In this document: piece after piece, positions 1 through 8,335 of the stretch
Numbering within the stretch: the first letter of the stretch is position 1
Layout of the letters: each line of letters starts with the position of its first letter
Assembly (NCBI GenBank): GCA_036524775.1
Contig: DATDBO010000010.1
Span: forward strand, 1-34,698
DNA from: VRUE01 sp036524775
GTDB taxonomy: Bacteria > Actinomycetota > Thermoleophilia > Solirubrobacterales > 70-9
DNA length: 34,698 nucleotides
Direction: 5' to 3'
Made by a program: the position numbers and the translations under genes
Notes under the pieces: model-generated
Told to the model about the DNA's origin: nothing
The model's database searches: none
The model's input: only the letters and a program-made list of their open reading frames with translations

Positions 1-708
1 CAGGGCATCGAGATCTCGACCGGGGCCCCGGTCGAGAGCGTCGAGGCCGGCGCGGGCTCCGTCATGCTGGCCTACGGCGACAAGTCGGCCGAGGTCGACT
101 ACCTCTGCATCGCCGGCGGGCGCGCCCCCGACGTCGAGGGCCTCGGGCTCGACGCGGCCAAGGTCGAGCTCGAGGAGGGCGGCAAAGTCGGCGTCGACGA
201 GTTTCAGCGCACCTCAAACCCCAAGGTCTACGCGATCGGCGACCTGGTCAACGCCAAGGCGCTCGCCCACAAGGCCTCCGATGAGGGCGTCGTCGCGGTC
301 GAGCACGCCGCCGGCGCCGAGACCCACCCGGTCGACCAGAACCTCGTCGCCGGCGCGACCTTCTGCCACCCGCAGGTCTCGAGCGTCGGCCTCACCGAGG
401 CGGCGGCAAAGGAGGCCGGGCACGACGTCAAGGTGGGCAAGCTGAAGCTGGGGGCGGTCGGCGGGGCGACCGTCTACGACGACAAAGACGGCCTGGTCAA
501 GCTCGTCGTCGACTCCAAGTACGGCGAGATCCTCGGCGCCCACATCGTCGGCAACCGCGCCTGCGACATGATCGCCGAGCTGGTCGCGACGATGGCGCTG
601 GAGGGCGGCTACCAGGAGCTGGCGCGGATCGTCCATCCCCACCCGACGATCTCCGAGGCGATCTTCGAAGCGGCGCGGGCCGTGGACGGTTGGGCGACGC
701 ACGCTTGA
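1..708 (+). CDS. lpdA: Dihydrolipoyl dehydrogenase (E3), 3' part
   Basis: This is the C-terminal part of the FAD-dependent E3 subunit, which reoxidises the dihydrolipoyl arm of E2 with NAD+. The reading frame is open from base 1, so the FAD site and redox disulfide lie outside the window. Visible are the end of the NAD-binding domain (IAGGRAPD), the second FAD contact (YAIGDLV) and the dimerisation domain, which ends in the catalytic HPHPTISEA motif whose His-Glu pair is the active-site base. The stop overlaps the next gene by 19 bases. With pdhA, pdhB, pdhC and lipBA downstream, an E3 role is much more likely than mercuric or glutathione reductase, which have different C-terminal signatures. 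Confidence 0.93.
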   Translation, partial: QGIEISTGAPVESVEAGAGSVMLAYGDKSAEVDYLCIAGGRAPDVEGLGLDAAKVELEEGGKVGVDEFQRTSNPKVYAIGDLVNAKALAHKASDEGVVAVEHAAGAETHPVDQNLVAGATFCHPQVSSVGLTEAAAKEAGHDVKVGKLKLGAVGGATVYDDKDGLVKLVVDSKYGEILGAHIVGNRACDMIAELVATMALEGGYQELARIVHPHPTISEAIFEAARAVDGWATHA

Positions 709-1295
709 GCGGCGAGCGCGCCACCTTCTACTTCGACCTCGGCTCCCCCTACGCGTACCTGACCGCGGAGCGGCTCAGCGGCCTCTTCACCGACGCCGAG
801 CTGGAGCAGCCGGAGTGGCAGCCGATCCTGCTCGGCGGCCTGTTCAAGCACTTCGGCCGCGACTCGTGGGGCAACGGGCCCGAGCGCGACGACGGGATCG
901 CCGAGGTCGAGCGGCGCGCCGCCGCGTACGGGCTGCCCCGCCTCGCCTGGCCCGACCCTTGGCCGGGCAACATGCTGTTCGCGATGCGCGCGGCTACCTT
1001 CGCCAAGCAGACCGGCCGCACCGTCTCCTTCGCCCTCGCCGCCTTCCGCCAGCAGTTCGCCGCCGGCCGCGACCTGAGCGAGCACGACAACGTCCTGATC
1101 GCCGCCGCCGCCTGCGAGCTGCACCCCAATGCGGTCGGCAAGGTGTGCGGGACCGAAAGCGTCAAGCGGGCGCTGATCGAGGCGACCGAGGCGGCGGCGG
1201 AGCGGGGCGTGATCGGCGTCCCCTCGATCGCCGTCGGCGAGCAGGTCTTCTGGGGTGACGACCGGCTGGAGGAGGCGGTGGAGGCCGCGAGCTGA
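690..1295 (+). CDS. DsbA-family / HCCA isomerase-like (kappa GST-like) protein
   Basis: The 201-aa protein has a thioredoxin-fold DsbA-like domain. The N-terminal strand and turn read YFDLGSPYAYL, where a Ser-Pro-Tyr replaces the CxxC of true DsbA, as in 2-hydroxychromene-2-carboxylate isomerases and kappa-class glutathione transferases. A helical insert follows, and then the cis-proline segment GVIGVPSIAVG that closes the fold. The start chosen is TTG at 690, which overlaps the E3 stop and suggests coupling to it. A glutathione- or mycothiol-type thiol substrate is known for relatives but cannot be read here. Its place between E3 and E1 genes suggests a redox or CoA-related job, which is inference. 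Confidence 0.85.
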   Translation: MGDARLSGERATFYFDLGSPYAYLTAERLSGLFTDAELEQPEWQPILLGGLFKHFGRDSWGNGPERDDGIAEVERRAAAYGLPRLAWPDPWPGNMLFAMRAATFAKQTGRTVSFALAAFRQQFAAGRDLSEHDNVLIAAAACELHPNAVGKVCGTESVKRALIEATEAAAERGVIGVPSIAVGEQVFWGDDRLEEAVEAAS

Positions 1296-1336
1296 CGGTG
1301 GCGTGGGCGGCGGGTCCCGCGAGCTAATGTGACCTC

Positions 1337-2554
1337 GTGGCAGATCTCCCCGACGCCGGCACCTGTTACGAGCTGCTCGCGCGGATGGCGCTGATCCGGC
1401 GCTTCGAGGAGGAGGCCGGGCGGCAGTACCAGCGGGCGAAAGCGGGCGGCTTCCTCCACCTGGGGATCGGCGAGGAGGCGACGATCGTCGGCACCGCGTC
1501 GGTGATGCGCGAGGAGGACTACCTGATCGGCACCTACCGCACGCACGGCCACGCGATCGCCCGCGGCACCGACCCCAAGCGGGTGATGGCCGAGCTGTTC
1601 GGCCGGGTCGACGGCACCAGCGGCGGCCGCGGCGGCTCGATGCACATCTTCGATCGCGAGCGCCGCTTCATGGGCGGCTACGGGGTCGTCGGCGGCAACC
1701 TGCCGATAGCAGCGGGCCTGGCGCTCTCCTCCGAGTACAAGGGCGAGGACGCGGTCACCGTCTGCATGTTCGGCGACGGCGCCTCCAACACCGGCAACTT
1801 CGGCGAGACGATGAACCTGGCGGCCCTCTGGCAGCTGCCGGTCTTCTTCCTGGTCGAGAACAACCTCTACGGGATGGGGACCTCGGTCGAGCGCCACTCG
1901 GCCCAGACCGACCTCTCGAAGAAGGCCGAGGGCTACGGGATCAGCGGCGAGCGGATCGACGGAATGGACGTGATCGCCGTCCGCGAGGGCGTCGCCGAGG
2001 GGATCCGGCAGGCGCGCGAGGAGCGGCGACCGACCATCCTCGAGGCCTTCACCTACCGCTACCGCGGCCACTCCGCCGCCGACCCCGAGGTCTACCGCGA
2101 GCGCGAGGAGGTCGAGGAGTGGCAGCGCAAAGACCCGATCGAGGCCTTCGCCCGGCGCTGCGTCGAGGCGGGCGTGCTCGGCGAGCGCGAGGTGCAGGAG
2201 GTTCGCGACAAGGCCGACGAGCGGGTACGCGGCGCGGTCGAGTTCGCCGAGTCCTCGCCCGAGCCGGCGCTCGACACCCTCTACGAAAGCCTCTACGTGC
2301 TCGACAGCGGCGCAGGCTGGTACGCGGTCGACGAGCGCAGCCCGGAGCCGCACCGCGGCGAGCGCGAGGAAGAGGAGATGCCCGAGGCGGCGCGCGAGCT
2401 GGCCGAGGCCGGCGCGGCTTACGCCGGACAGCCGGACGGGCCCCGACCCAATCCCGCTGAGCACGGCGACGCGCAGGAGGGGTCCGAGCCGGAGGTGGCC
2501 GAGGAGGGCGGCGACCCGACGGTTGCCGAAGAGGTCGAGGAGCGGGCGGACTGA
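1337..2554 (+). CDS. pdhA: Pyruvate/2-oxoacid dehydrogenase E1 component, alpha subunit
   Basis: This is the thiamine-diphosphate E1 alpha subunit, which with E1 beta decarboxylates a 2-oxoacid and acylates the lipoyl arm of E2. The ThDP/Mg motif starts at GDGASNTGN (residues 146-154) and closes at the Asn pair VENN (about 173-176). The loop YRYRGHSAADP (about 240-250), the active-site and phosphorylation loop of E1 alpha, is intact. Residues from about 325 to 405 form an unusual acidic, Pro/Ala/Glu-rich tail, since most family members end near 330-370. The start is GTG at 1337. A TAATGT box at 1325-1330, six bases upstream, suggests a leaderless message. The stop overlaps pdhB in TGATG. The substrate could be pyruvate or a branched-chain oxoacid. 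Confidence 0.93.
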   Translation: MADLPDAGTCYELLARMALIRRFEEEAGRQYQRAKAGGFLHLGIGEEATIVGTASVMREEDYLIGTYRTHGHAIARGTDPKRVMAELFGRVDGTSGGRGGSMHIFDRERRFMGGYGVVGGNLPIAAGLALSSEYKGEDAVTVCMFGDGASNTGNFGETMNLAALWQLPVFFLVENNLYGMGTSVERHSAQTDLSKKAEGYGISGERIDGMDVIAVREGVAEGIRQAREERRPTILEAFTYRYRGHSAADPEVYREREEVEEWQRKDPIEAFARRCVEAGVLGEREVQEVRDKADERVRGAVEFAESSPEPALDTLYESLYVLDSGAGWYAVDERSPEPHRGEREEEEMPEAARELAEAGAAYAGQPDGPRPNPAEHGDAQEGSEPEVAEEGGDPTVAEEVEERAD

Positions 2555-3546
2555 TGGCGACGCTGCGGATGCGAGAGGCGCTGCGCGACGCGATGGCTGA
2601 GGAGATGCGGCGCGACGAGGCCGTTTTCGTGATGGGCGAGGACGTCGGCGTCTTCCAGGGCGCCTTCAAGGTGACCGAAGGGCTGCTGGAGGAGTTCGGC
2701 GAGCGGCGCGTGCGGGACACGCCGATCTCCGAGAACACGATCGTCGGCGCGGGAGTCGGCGCGGCGATGGGTGGGCTGCGGCCGGTGGTCGAGCTGATGA
2801 CCGTCAACTTCTCCCTGCTGGCGCTGGACCAGATCGTCAACCACGCCGCCGCGATCCCCTACATGTTCAACGGCCAGGCGCGGGTGCCACTGGTGATTCG
2901 CATGCCGGGCGGCGGCGGGCACCAGCTCGGCCCGACCCACTCGCACAGCTTCGAGGCGCTCTACCTGCAGGTGCCGGGGTTGCTGGTCGCCGGCCCCTCG
3001 ACGCCGGCCGACGGCAAGGCCCTCTTGAAGGCGGCGATCCGCGACGACAACCCGGTGATCTTCATCGAGCACGAGAGCCTCTACGGGGCGCGGGGCGAGG
3101 TGGCCGAGGACGGCGACGACCCGGTGCTGCGCTTCGGCGAAGCGGCGGTGCGGCGCGAGGGCTCCGATGTGACGATCGTCGGCATCCTCAAGATGGCCCA
3201 CGTCGCCGAGGACGCGGCCCGAACGCTCTCGCACGAGCATGGCGTCGAGGCCGAGGTGATCGACCCACGCACCCTGCGTCCGCTCGACCTCGACACGATC
3301 CTCGACTCGGTGCGCAAGACGAACCGGGCGGTGATCGTCGAGGAGGGCTGGCCACACGGGGGAGTCGGCGCCAACCTGGCGACGCTGATCACCGAGCAGG
3401 CCTTCGATCACCTCGACGCGCCGGTGCAGCGGGTTACCGGGGCCGATGTCCACATGCCGTACGCGAAACGACTGGAGCAGGCGGCTATTCCGCATGAGGA
3501 GCATGTGGTGCAGGCGGCATTGGCGGCGTTGGAGGGGAGCATCTAG
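2554..3546 (+). CDS. pdhB: Pyruvate/2-oxoacid dehydrogenase E1 component, beta subunit
   Basis: The 330-aa E1 beta subunit supplies the pyrimidine-binding half of the ThDP site. The conserved Glu that activates the cofactor is in DTPISENTIVG (Glu60). The potassium and active-site loop region is seen as GGGGHQLGPTHSHS, and the C-terminal transketolase domain carries IVEEGWPHGGVG. The length is normal. The ATG overlaps the pdhA stop by one base, so the two subunits are probably translationally coupled at 1:1. The gene is followed at once by a large inverted repeat that separates it from the E2 gene. Confidence 0.94.
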   Translation: MATLRMREALRDAMAEEMRRDEAVFVMGEDVGVFQGAFKVTEGLLEEFGERRVRDTPISENTIVGAGVGAAMGGLRPVVELMTVNFSLLALDQIVNHAAAIPYMFNGQARVPLVIRMPGGGGHQLGPTHSHSFEALYLQVPGLLVAGPSTPADGKALLKAAIRDDNPVIFIEHESLYGARGEVAEDGDDPVLRFGEAAVRREGSDVTIVGILKMAHVAEDAARTLSHEHGVEAEVIDPRTLRPLDLDTILDSVRKTNRAVIVEEGWPHGGVGANLATLITEQAFDHLDAPVQRVTGADVHMPYAKRLEQAAIPHEEHVVQAALAALEGSI

Positions 3547-3548
3547 GT

Positions 3549-3679
3549 GAGGGGATCGGGTGTGTCTCGCCGAGTGCCCACCACCGCCTTCGGCGGTGGA
3601 ACCTTGAGCCGCTTCGCGGCTGGAGTCACCCTGCCGGGGCCGCTTCGCGAGGCATCGTCGAGACACACCCGATCCCCTC
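3549..3679. repeat. 131-bp nested inverted repeat between pdhB and pdhC
   Basis: Perfect 21-bp arms at 3549-3569 and 3659-3679 enclose two further perfect hairpins. One is at 3581-3599 (8-bp stem, TTC loop) and the other at 3607-3621 (6-bp stem, TTC loop). A third, imperfect GCTTCGCG stem lies near 3639-3652. The unit fills nearly all of the pdhB-pdhC gap and, if transcribed, would fold into a multi-branched RNA. It could be an attenuator or processing site that sets the E1:E2 ratio, or a copy of a dispersed palindromic element. No protein or transposase is encoded. Confidence 0.9.
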
Positions 3680-3706
3680 TCTCACACGCACTCGGAGGGA
3701 CGACCG

Positions 3707-4942
3707 ATGCCTGACGTGGTTATGCCGAGATTGTCTGACTCGATGGAGGAGGGGACGATTCTCCAGTGGCTGAAAGCCGTCGGCGATGAGGTGACGATCG
3801 GCGATGAGCTGGTGGAAATCGAGACGGACAAGGCGAACATGGCCTACGAAAGCGACGTTGAGGGGACGTTGACCGAGATCCTGGTCGAGGAGGGTGAGAC
3901 TGTTCCCATCGGTACCCCGATCGCCCGGGTGGGAGAGGCTGTTGAAGCCAAGGCGTCCGGGCCTGAGGAGCGCGAGGAAGAGCGGGAAGCTGTCGAGGCT
4001 GAGAGCGCAAAATCGACTACCGCTGCCCCACCCCGCCCCGGACCAGCTGACGGTGACGGGCATCGGCCGAAGGCTTCGCCGCTCGCGAAGCGCTTAGCTA
4101 AGGAGCAGGGGCTCGACCTTACGCAACTGGAGGGCTCGGGGCCTGGCGGTCGCATCGTCAAGGCGGATGTCGAGAAGGCTTCTTCCGCGGAACCCAGCGA
4201 ACGGTCGGACACCCCCTCCCCCTCGGCAGGACCCGCGGCTGAGACGGCCAAGGGCCATACCTCTTACGAGGAGCTTTCGAAGACGCAGCAGGTGATCGCC
4301 CGCCGCATGTCCGAGTCGAAGGCGACGGCGCCGCACTTCTACCTGCGGATGACGGTCGACATGAGCGAGGCGGTGGCTGGGCGGGAGCAGGTTAAGGCGC
4401 GGGCGGTGCCGGGCGACGTCGTGCCGTCGTTCAACGACATGGTGGTCAAGGCCTGCGCGATCGCCCTGCGTGAGCACCCGCGCGCCAACGGCGCCTACCG
4501 CGACGGCCGCTTCGAGCTCTACTCGCGGGTCAACGTCGGCGTGGCGGTCGCAGCCGAGGACACGCTCGTCGTCCCCACCGTCTTCGACGCCGATCGCAAG
4601 GGGCTGCGCCAGATCGCCACCGAGTCGCGCGAGCTGGCGCGCAAAGTGCGCGAGGGGCAGATCACCCCGCCGGAGCTCTCCGGCGCCACCTTCACCGTCT
4701 CCAACCTGGGGATGTACGGGATCGAAGGCTTCTCCGCCGTGATCAACCCGCCGCAGGCGGCGATCCTCGCCGTCGGCGCGATCGAGGAGCGGCCGGTGGT
4801 CCGCGGCGGGCGGATCGCCACGGCCCACCTGATGCAGGTCGACCTCGCCTGCGACCATCGCATCCTCTACGGCGCCCCCGCGGCCGAGTTCCTCGCTCGC
4901 GTCAGGGCGCTGCTCGAAGAGCCGCTCTCGCTGGCGCTCTGA
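3707..4942 (+). CDS. pdhC: Dihydrolipoamide acyltransferase (E2)
   Basis: This is the 411-aa core subunit of the dehydrogenase complex. Its single N-terminal lipoyl domain (residues 1-78) has the lipoylated lysine in EIETDKANM (Lys42). A Glu/Pro-rich linker leads to the peripheral-subunit-binding domain (about 121-157, SPLAKRLAKEQGLDL), which docks E1 or E3. The catalytic domain runs from about 180 to the end, and its active-site His384 is in CDHRILYGA. The usual HxxxDG reads HRILYG, so Tyr388 stands in place of Asp. The ATG at 3707 has GGAGGGA 10 bases upstream. The first third uses visibly more A/T-ending codons than the catalytic half. The lipB-lipA pair nearby would lipoylate Lys42. Confidence 0.93.
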   Translation: MPDVVMPRLSDSMEEGTILQWLKAVGDEVTIGDELVEIETDKANMAYESDVEGTLTEILVEEGETVPIGTPIARVGEAVEAKASGPEEREEEREAVEAESAKSTTAAPPRPGPADGDGHRPKASPLAKRLAKEQGLDLTQLEGSGPGGRIVKADVEKASSAEPSERSDTPSPSAGPAAETAKGHTSYEELSKTQQVIARRMSESKATAPHFYLRMTVDMSEAVAGREQVKARAVPGDVVPSFNDMVVKACAIALREHPRANGAYRDGRFELYSRVNVGVAVAAEDTLVVPTVFDADRKGLRQIATESRELARKVREGQITPPELSGATFTVSNLGMYGIEGFSAVINPPQAAILAVGAIEERPVVRGGRIATAHLMQVDLACDHRILYGAPAAEFLARVRALLEEPLSLAL

Positions 4943-4961
4943 GAACGATTGGCGAGTTGAG

Positions 4962-4975
4962 CACACCCTGGTGTG
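4962..4975. terminator. Short hairpin between convergent genes
   Basis: A 6-bp perfect stem (CACACC/GGTGTG, two-base loop) lies in the 42-base gap between the E2 stop and the stop of the opposing membrane-protein gene. It could serve as a weak bidirectional terminator. It has no clear T-tract, so the call is tentative. Confidence 0.25.
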
Positions 4976-4984
4976 TCTAATTCA

Positions 4985-6562
4985 TCAATCGCCGGCGCAG
5001 ACGCGGTGCTTGCCGAGAAGGCCGCCCGGGCTGAGGGCGGTTTCGACGTGGAACGAGCCCGGGCGGGCGGCGTCGACCAGGGTCCATGGCCCGCGCTCGT
5101 AGAGGCAGACGCCCGTACCTCGGGTGACGTTCCAGTAGGGGCTGAAGTGAATGCGCAGCAGGAAGCTCCCCGCCCGCGGCGCGCGCAGGTCGAACCAGTC
5201 GGCGCCGATCGCGGTCAGTTGCGCCGGCGCGTCGACGAGGCCACGGGCGCCGGTCACCTCGTACAGCCGCCAATCGCCGTTGCGCCAAACCGGCTCCAGG
5301 TAAGGCAGGCCGCGACGGATCAGCGCCTCCTCGCGCTGCGCCATGTAGTCGAGCGTGGCGTCGGGGAGGGCGACGTAGGTGACGCCGTGGGCGAGCAGCC
5401 ACTCGCGGTAGGAGGCGGGCGTGAGCCGACTCTCGAAGAGCCGCGAGTCGCGCGTCTCCTGCTGCCTTTCCCAGCCGCGGGCGAGGAGGAACTCGGGAGA
5501 CATGTAATAGACCTCCCAGCGGTCGAGCGTCGGCGGGATCTCGATCCGCACCGGCGCGCCGCCGCTGCGCCCCTCCAGCTCGGCGAGCAGCGGCGTGTAG
5601 AAGTCGCGCTGCACCGCGGGGTCGCCGGCGGCGCGGGAGACGTCGCGAATCGCCCCCTGCCACTGCCAGTAGAGGAGCGGCACCACGAGCAGCGCGAGCA
5701 GCAGGCGGCGGCGCGGTCCGTCCAGCGCCAGGAAGACCAGCGGGCCGGCGAGCAGGCAGCTGAGCCGGGCGACGTTGCCGCCCATCGCGTTGGGGATCGC
5801 GAAGGCACAGGCGACGGCAAGCAGGTAGAGGCCGGCGCCGACGCGCAGCAGGCGCGCCCGCCGGGGCAGGACGACGAGGACGCCGAGGCCGACCGCGACG
5901 GTGCCGGCCAAGCTGGAGAGGACGTATGGCTCCGACCCGGTCGAGCCGAAGGCGAGGGCCATCGCCGCAACCGGCGCCGCGGCGGGCAGGGCGACGGTCG
6001 CGCCGCGGGTGCGGTCCCCGGTCGCCGCCAGAGCGACGCCGATCAGGACGAGGAAGAAGCCGGCGACCGGGCTGGCGAAGGAGGTCGCCGCGGCGAGCGG
6101 CACAGCCGCCCACGGCCGTCCCCGGTCGAGCGCGAGCAGCGCGGCGAGGCCGATCGCCACGCCGAGCGCGAAGGTCAGCCGGCCACTGAGCAGGGTGGCG
6201 ATCATCCCGGCGCCGAACCAGAGGGTCGCGAGGCGCGCCCGCGAGCCGTAGTGGCGTCGCGCCAACAGGCCGAAGAGCGCGGTGGCGCCGACCGCGGCGA
6301 GGCCGCCGACCACGGTGGCGCCGACCGCGGCGCCGAGCGGCGGGAAGAGGAGGCTGTAGCCGAGCAGGTAATGGCCCCCGTACCAGTAGTTGTTCCAGGC
6401 GAGGAAGCCGTCGGAGGCGAAGAGCTCGACGCGGAAGAGCTGCGCGGCGAGGTCGACGCTCGGCGGGCGCAGGGTCATGTAAGCGACCGCCGCAAAGAGG
6501 ACGGGCATGAAGACGCCGAGCCAGGCCAGCCAGGCGCGCGGGGATTCGCGTTCTAATGGCAT
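4985..6562 (-). CDS. Multi-pass integral membrane protein, GT-C/YfhO-like
   Basis: The 525-aa protein has roughly ten or more hydrophobic helices in its first 330 residues and a soluble C-terminal region of about 190 residues. After the first helix, an extracytoplasmic loop carries VDLAAQ and WNNYWYGGHY, the layout of GT-C glycosyltransferases and YfhO-like proteins, in which an acidic residue in the first loop is catalytic. No diagnostic signature proves this. I chose the ATG at 6562. A TTG at 6589 would add nine residues but would leave only two bases to the divergent lipB start, and neither start has a ribosome binding site. It runs against the pdh-lip genes, so it is probably not part of that pathway. 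Confidence 0.8.
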   Translation of the reverse strand: MPLERESPRAWLAWLGVFMPVLFAAVAYMTLRPPSVDLAAQLFRVELFASDGFLAWNNYWYGGHYLLGYSLLFPPLGAAVGATVVGGLAAVGATALFGLLARRHYGSRARLATLWFGAGMIATLLSGRLTFALGVAIGLAALLALDRGRPWAAVPLAAATSFASPVAGFFLVLIGVALAATGDRTRGATVALPAAAPVAAMALAFGSTGSEPYVLSSLAGTVAVGLGVLVVLPRRARLLRVGAGLYLLAVACAFAIPNAMGGNVARLSCLLAGPLVFLALDGPRRRLLLALLVVPLLYWQWQGAIRDVSRAAGDPAVQRDFYTPLLAELEGRSGGAPVRIEIPPTLDRWEVYYMSPEFLLARGWERQQETRDSRLFESRLTPASYREWLLAHGVTYVALPDATLDYMAQREEALIRRGLPYLEPVWRNGDWRLYEVTGARGLVDAPAQLTAIGADWFDLRAPRAGSFLLRIHFSPYWNVTRGTGVCLYERGPWTLVDAARPGSFHVETALSPGGLLGKHRVCAGD

Positions 6563-6591
6563 AGGGGGAGCGCCGTGCAACGATTTCAAAG

Positions 6592-7326
6592 GTGAGCGCT
6601 GAAATCCTCGTCGTGCACTGCGGACTCGTACCCTACGCGGAGGCGTCGGTTGCGCAGCGCTGGCTGCAGAGCGCCCGCCAGGAGGGCGAGGTCGGCGACG
6701 TGCTGCTGCTGCTCGAGCATCCCCCCGTCTATACGCGCGGTCGCCGCTCCGACGAGGAGGAGCTGCCGATGCAGCGCGAGTGGTACGAGCTGCAGGGGAT
6801 CGAGGTGCACGACACCGATCGCGGCGGGCGCGTCACCTACCACGGGCCGGGGCAGCTGGTCGCCTACCCGATCGTCTCGCTGAAGCCCTACGGCGACGAC
6901 GTGCACGAGTACGTGCGGCGCTTGGAGCGGGTCGCGATCGGGGCGCTGGACGAGCACGGCGTCGCCGCGCGGACGATCGAGGGGCTGACCGGCGTGTGGA
7001 CCGAGGGCGAGGAGCCGGGCCCGGCGGCAGGTGTCGACGCGGCGCGCAAGATCGGCTCGATCGGGGTGCACGTCAGCCGCGGCGTAACCACGCACGGCCT
7101 GGCGGTCAACGTCAACAACGACCTGCAGCCGTTCGAGTGGGTGGTGCCCTGCGGGATCGAGAACTGCCGGGTGACCTCGCTCAGCCGCGAGCTGGGTGCC
7201 GAGCAGGACCTCGACGCATTCGCCCGCACGGTCGTGGCGCGCTTCGCCAAGGTCTTCAAGCGGACGCCGGTGCCGACCGAGCCGGCGAGCCTGGGGATCG
7301 ACAGCGCTAGGCTCGGCGTCGCATGA
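6592..7326 (+). CDS. lipB: Octanoyl-[acyl-carrier-protein]:protein octanoyltransferase
   Basis: LipB moves octanoate from ACP to the lipoyl-domain lysine of E2 and GcvH, the first step of lipoate biosynthesis. The family motif RGGRVTYHGPGQLVAYPI is present (about residues 77-94). The catalytic lysine is in ARKIGSIGVH (Lys153) and the acyl-thioester cysteine in VVPCGIENC (Cys187). At 244 aa the length is normal, with a small insert near 136-150. The start is GTG at 6592. The stop overlaps the lipA ATG as ATGA, so the pair forms one translational unit. The E2 substrate is encoded 1.6 kb upstream. Confidence 0.95.
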   Translation: MSAEILVVHCGLVPYAEASVAQRWLQSARQEGEVGDVLLLLEHPPVYTRGRRSDEEELPMQREWYELQGIEVHDTDRGGRVTYHGPGQLVAYPIVSLKPYGDDVHEYVRRLERVAIGALDEHGVAARTIEGLTGVWTEGEEPGPAAGVDAARKIGSIGVHVSRGVTTHGLAVNVNNDLQPFEWVVPCGIENCRVTSLSRELGAEQDLDAFARTVVARFAKVFKRTPVPTEPASLGIDSARLGVA

Positions 7327-8306
7327 GCGTTCCCCCCGAGACGACCGCGGCGCCGAGCGAGCGCGTCCACGTCACCCGCTCGCGCGCAAAGCCGGGCGGG
7401 ACCGCGGCCGACGGCGAGGGCGCCGTCCCCTTCCGCCGCGCCCGCAAGCCGCCGTGGCTGAAGGTGCCGGCGCCCGGCGGTCCCACCTACCGGCGGCTGA
7501 AGGCGGAGATCGGCGGCGAGGGCCTGCACACCGTCTGCGAGGAGGCCAACTGCCCAAACGTCGGCGAGTGCTGGGAGCGCGGCACGGCGACCTTCATGAT
7601 CCTCGGCGACGTCTGCACGCGGCGCTGCGGCTTCTGCAACGTGAAGACGGGAGTGCCGAGCTGGAACGACCCGCTGGAGCCGCTGCGCATCGCCAACCAG
7701 GTGAAGCGGATGGGGCTGCGCCACGCCGTCGTCACCTCGGTCGACCGCGACGACCTGCCCGACTACGGCGCGAGCGCCTTCGTCGGCACGATCCGCTCGA
7801 TCCGCATGCAGGCGCCCGGGTGCAAGGTCGAGGTCCTCACCCCCGACTTCCGCGGCCAGGAGATGCCGCTGGCCAAGGTGATCCACGAGCGCCCCGACGT
7901 CTTCAACCACAACGTCGAGACGGTGCCGCGGCTCTACCCGAAGGCGCGGCGCGGCTCCAAGTTCCTGCGCTCGGCACGGGTCCTGCGGATGGCAAAGGAG
8001 ATGGGCGGCGCCGAGGTTGTCACCAAGTCGGGGCTGATGGTCGGCCTCGGCGAGTCCTTCGAGGAGATGGTCGAGACGTTCGGCCTGCTGCGCGAGCACA
8101 AGGTCCAGGTGCTGACTGTCGGCCAGTACCTGCGCCCGACGGAGAACCACCTGCCGGTCGAGCGCTACTGGCACCCGGACGAGTTCGCCGCGCTCGAGCG
8201 CGAGGCCCACGCGCTGGGCTTCGAGTCGGTCGCCTCCGGCCCCCTGGTCCGCTCCAGCTACCACGCCGACCAGAACCTGCCCGAGTCGTCCGCCGCCGCA
8301 GGCTAG
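7323..8306 (+). CDS. lipA: Lipoyl synthase (radical SAM)
   Basis: LipA inserts two sulfurs into protein-bound octanoyl groups. All six cluster ligands are visible. Cys72, Cys77 and Cys83 (CEEANCPNVGEC) hold the auxiliary 4Fe-4S cluster that is consumed as the sulfur source. Cys98, Cys102 and Cys105 (CTRRCGFC) form the radical-SAM cluster. The C-terminal serine that ligates the auxiliary cluster lies in GPLVRSSYHA. At 327 aa the length is usual, with an N-terminal extension of about 40 Arg/Pro-rich residues. The ATG at 7323 overlaps the lipB stop. tRNA-Ala(UGC) starts 30 bases after the stop. Confidence 0.96.
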   Translation: MSVPPETTAAPSERVHVTRSRAKPGGTAADGEGAVPFRRARKPPWLKVPAPGGPTYRRLKAEIGGEGLHTVCEEANCPNVGECWERGTATFMILGDVCTRRCGFCNVKTGVPSWNDPLEPLRIANQVKRMGLRHAVVTSVDRDDLPDYGASAFVGTIRSIRMQAPGCKVEVLTPDFRGQEMPLAKVIHERPDVFNHNVETVPRLYPKARRGSKFLRSARVLRMAKEMGGAEVVTKSGLMVGLGESFEEMVETFGLLREHKVQVLTVGQYLRPTENHLPVERYWHPDEFAALEREAHALGFESVASGPLVRSSYHADQNLPESSAAAG

Positions 8307-8335
8307 AGCGGATTCGCGCCTACAATCTGGCCAGA

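Noticed and set aside
749..2464. Long open frame on the minus strand (571 codons) opposite the DsbA-like and pdhA genes
   Set aside because: It runs antisense to two genes with clear catalytic motifs, and its translation is low-complexity Arg/Leu/Ala/Val with no family features. Such shadows are expected at this GC content.
4074..4100. Hairpin CTTCGC...GCGAAG within the E2 gene as a regulatory element
   Set aside because: It lies in the coding sequence of the subunit-binding domain and is short; codon choice for Ala-Lys-Arg explains it.
4973..6556. 527-codon plus-strand frame opposite the multi-pass membrane protein
   Set aside because: Its translation is Glu/Arg/Gly-rich without domains, whereas the minus-strand product has regular membrane helices.
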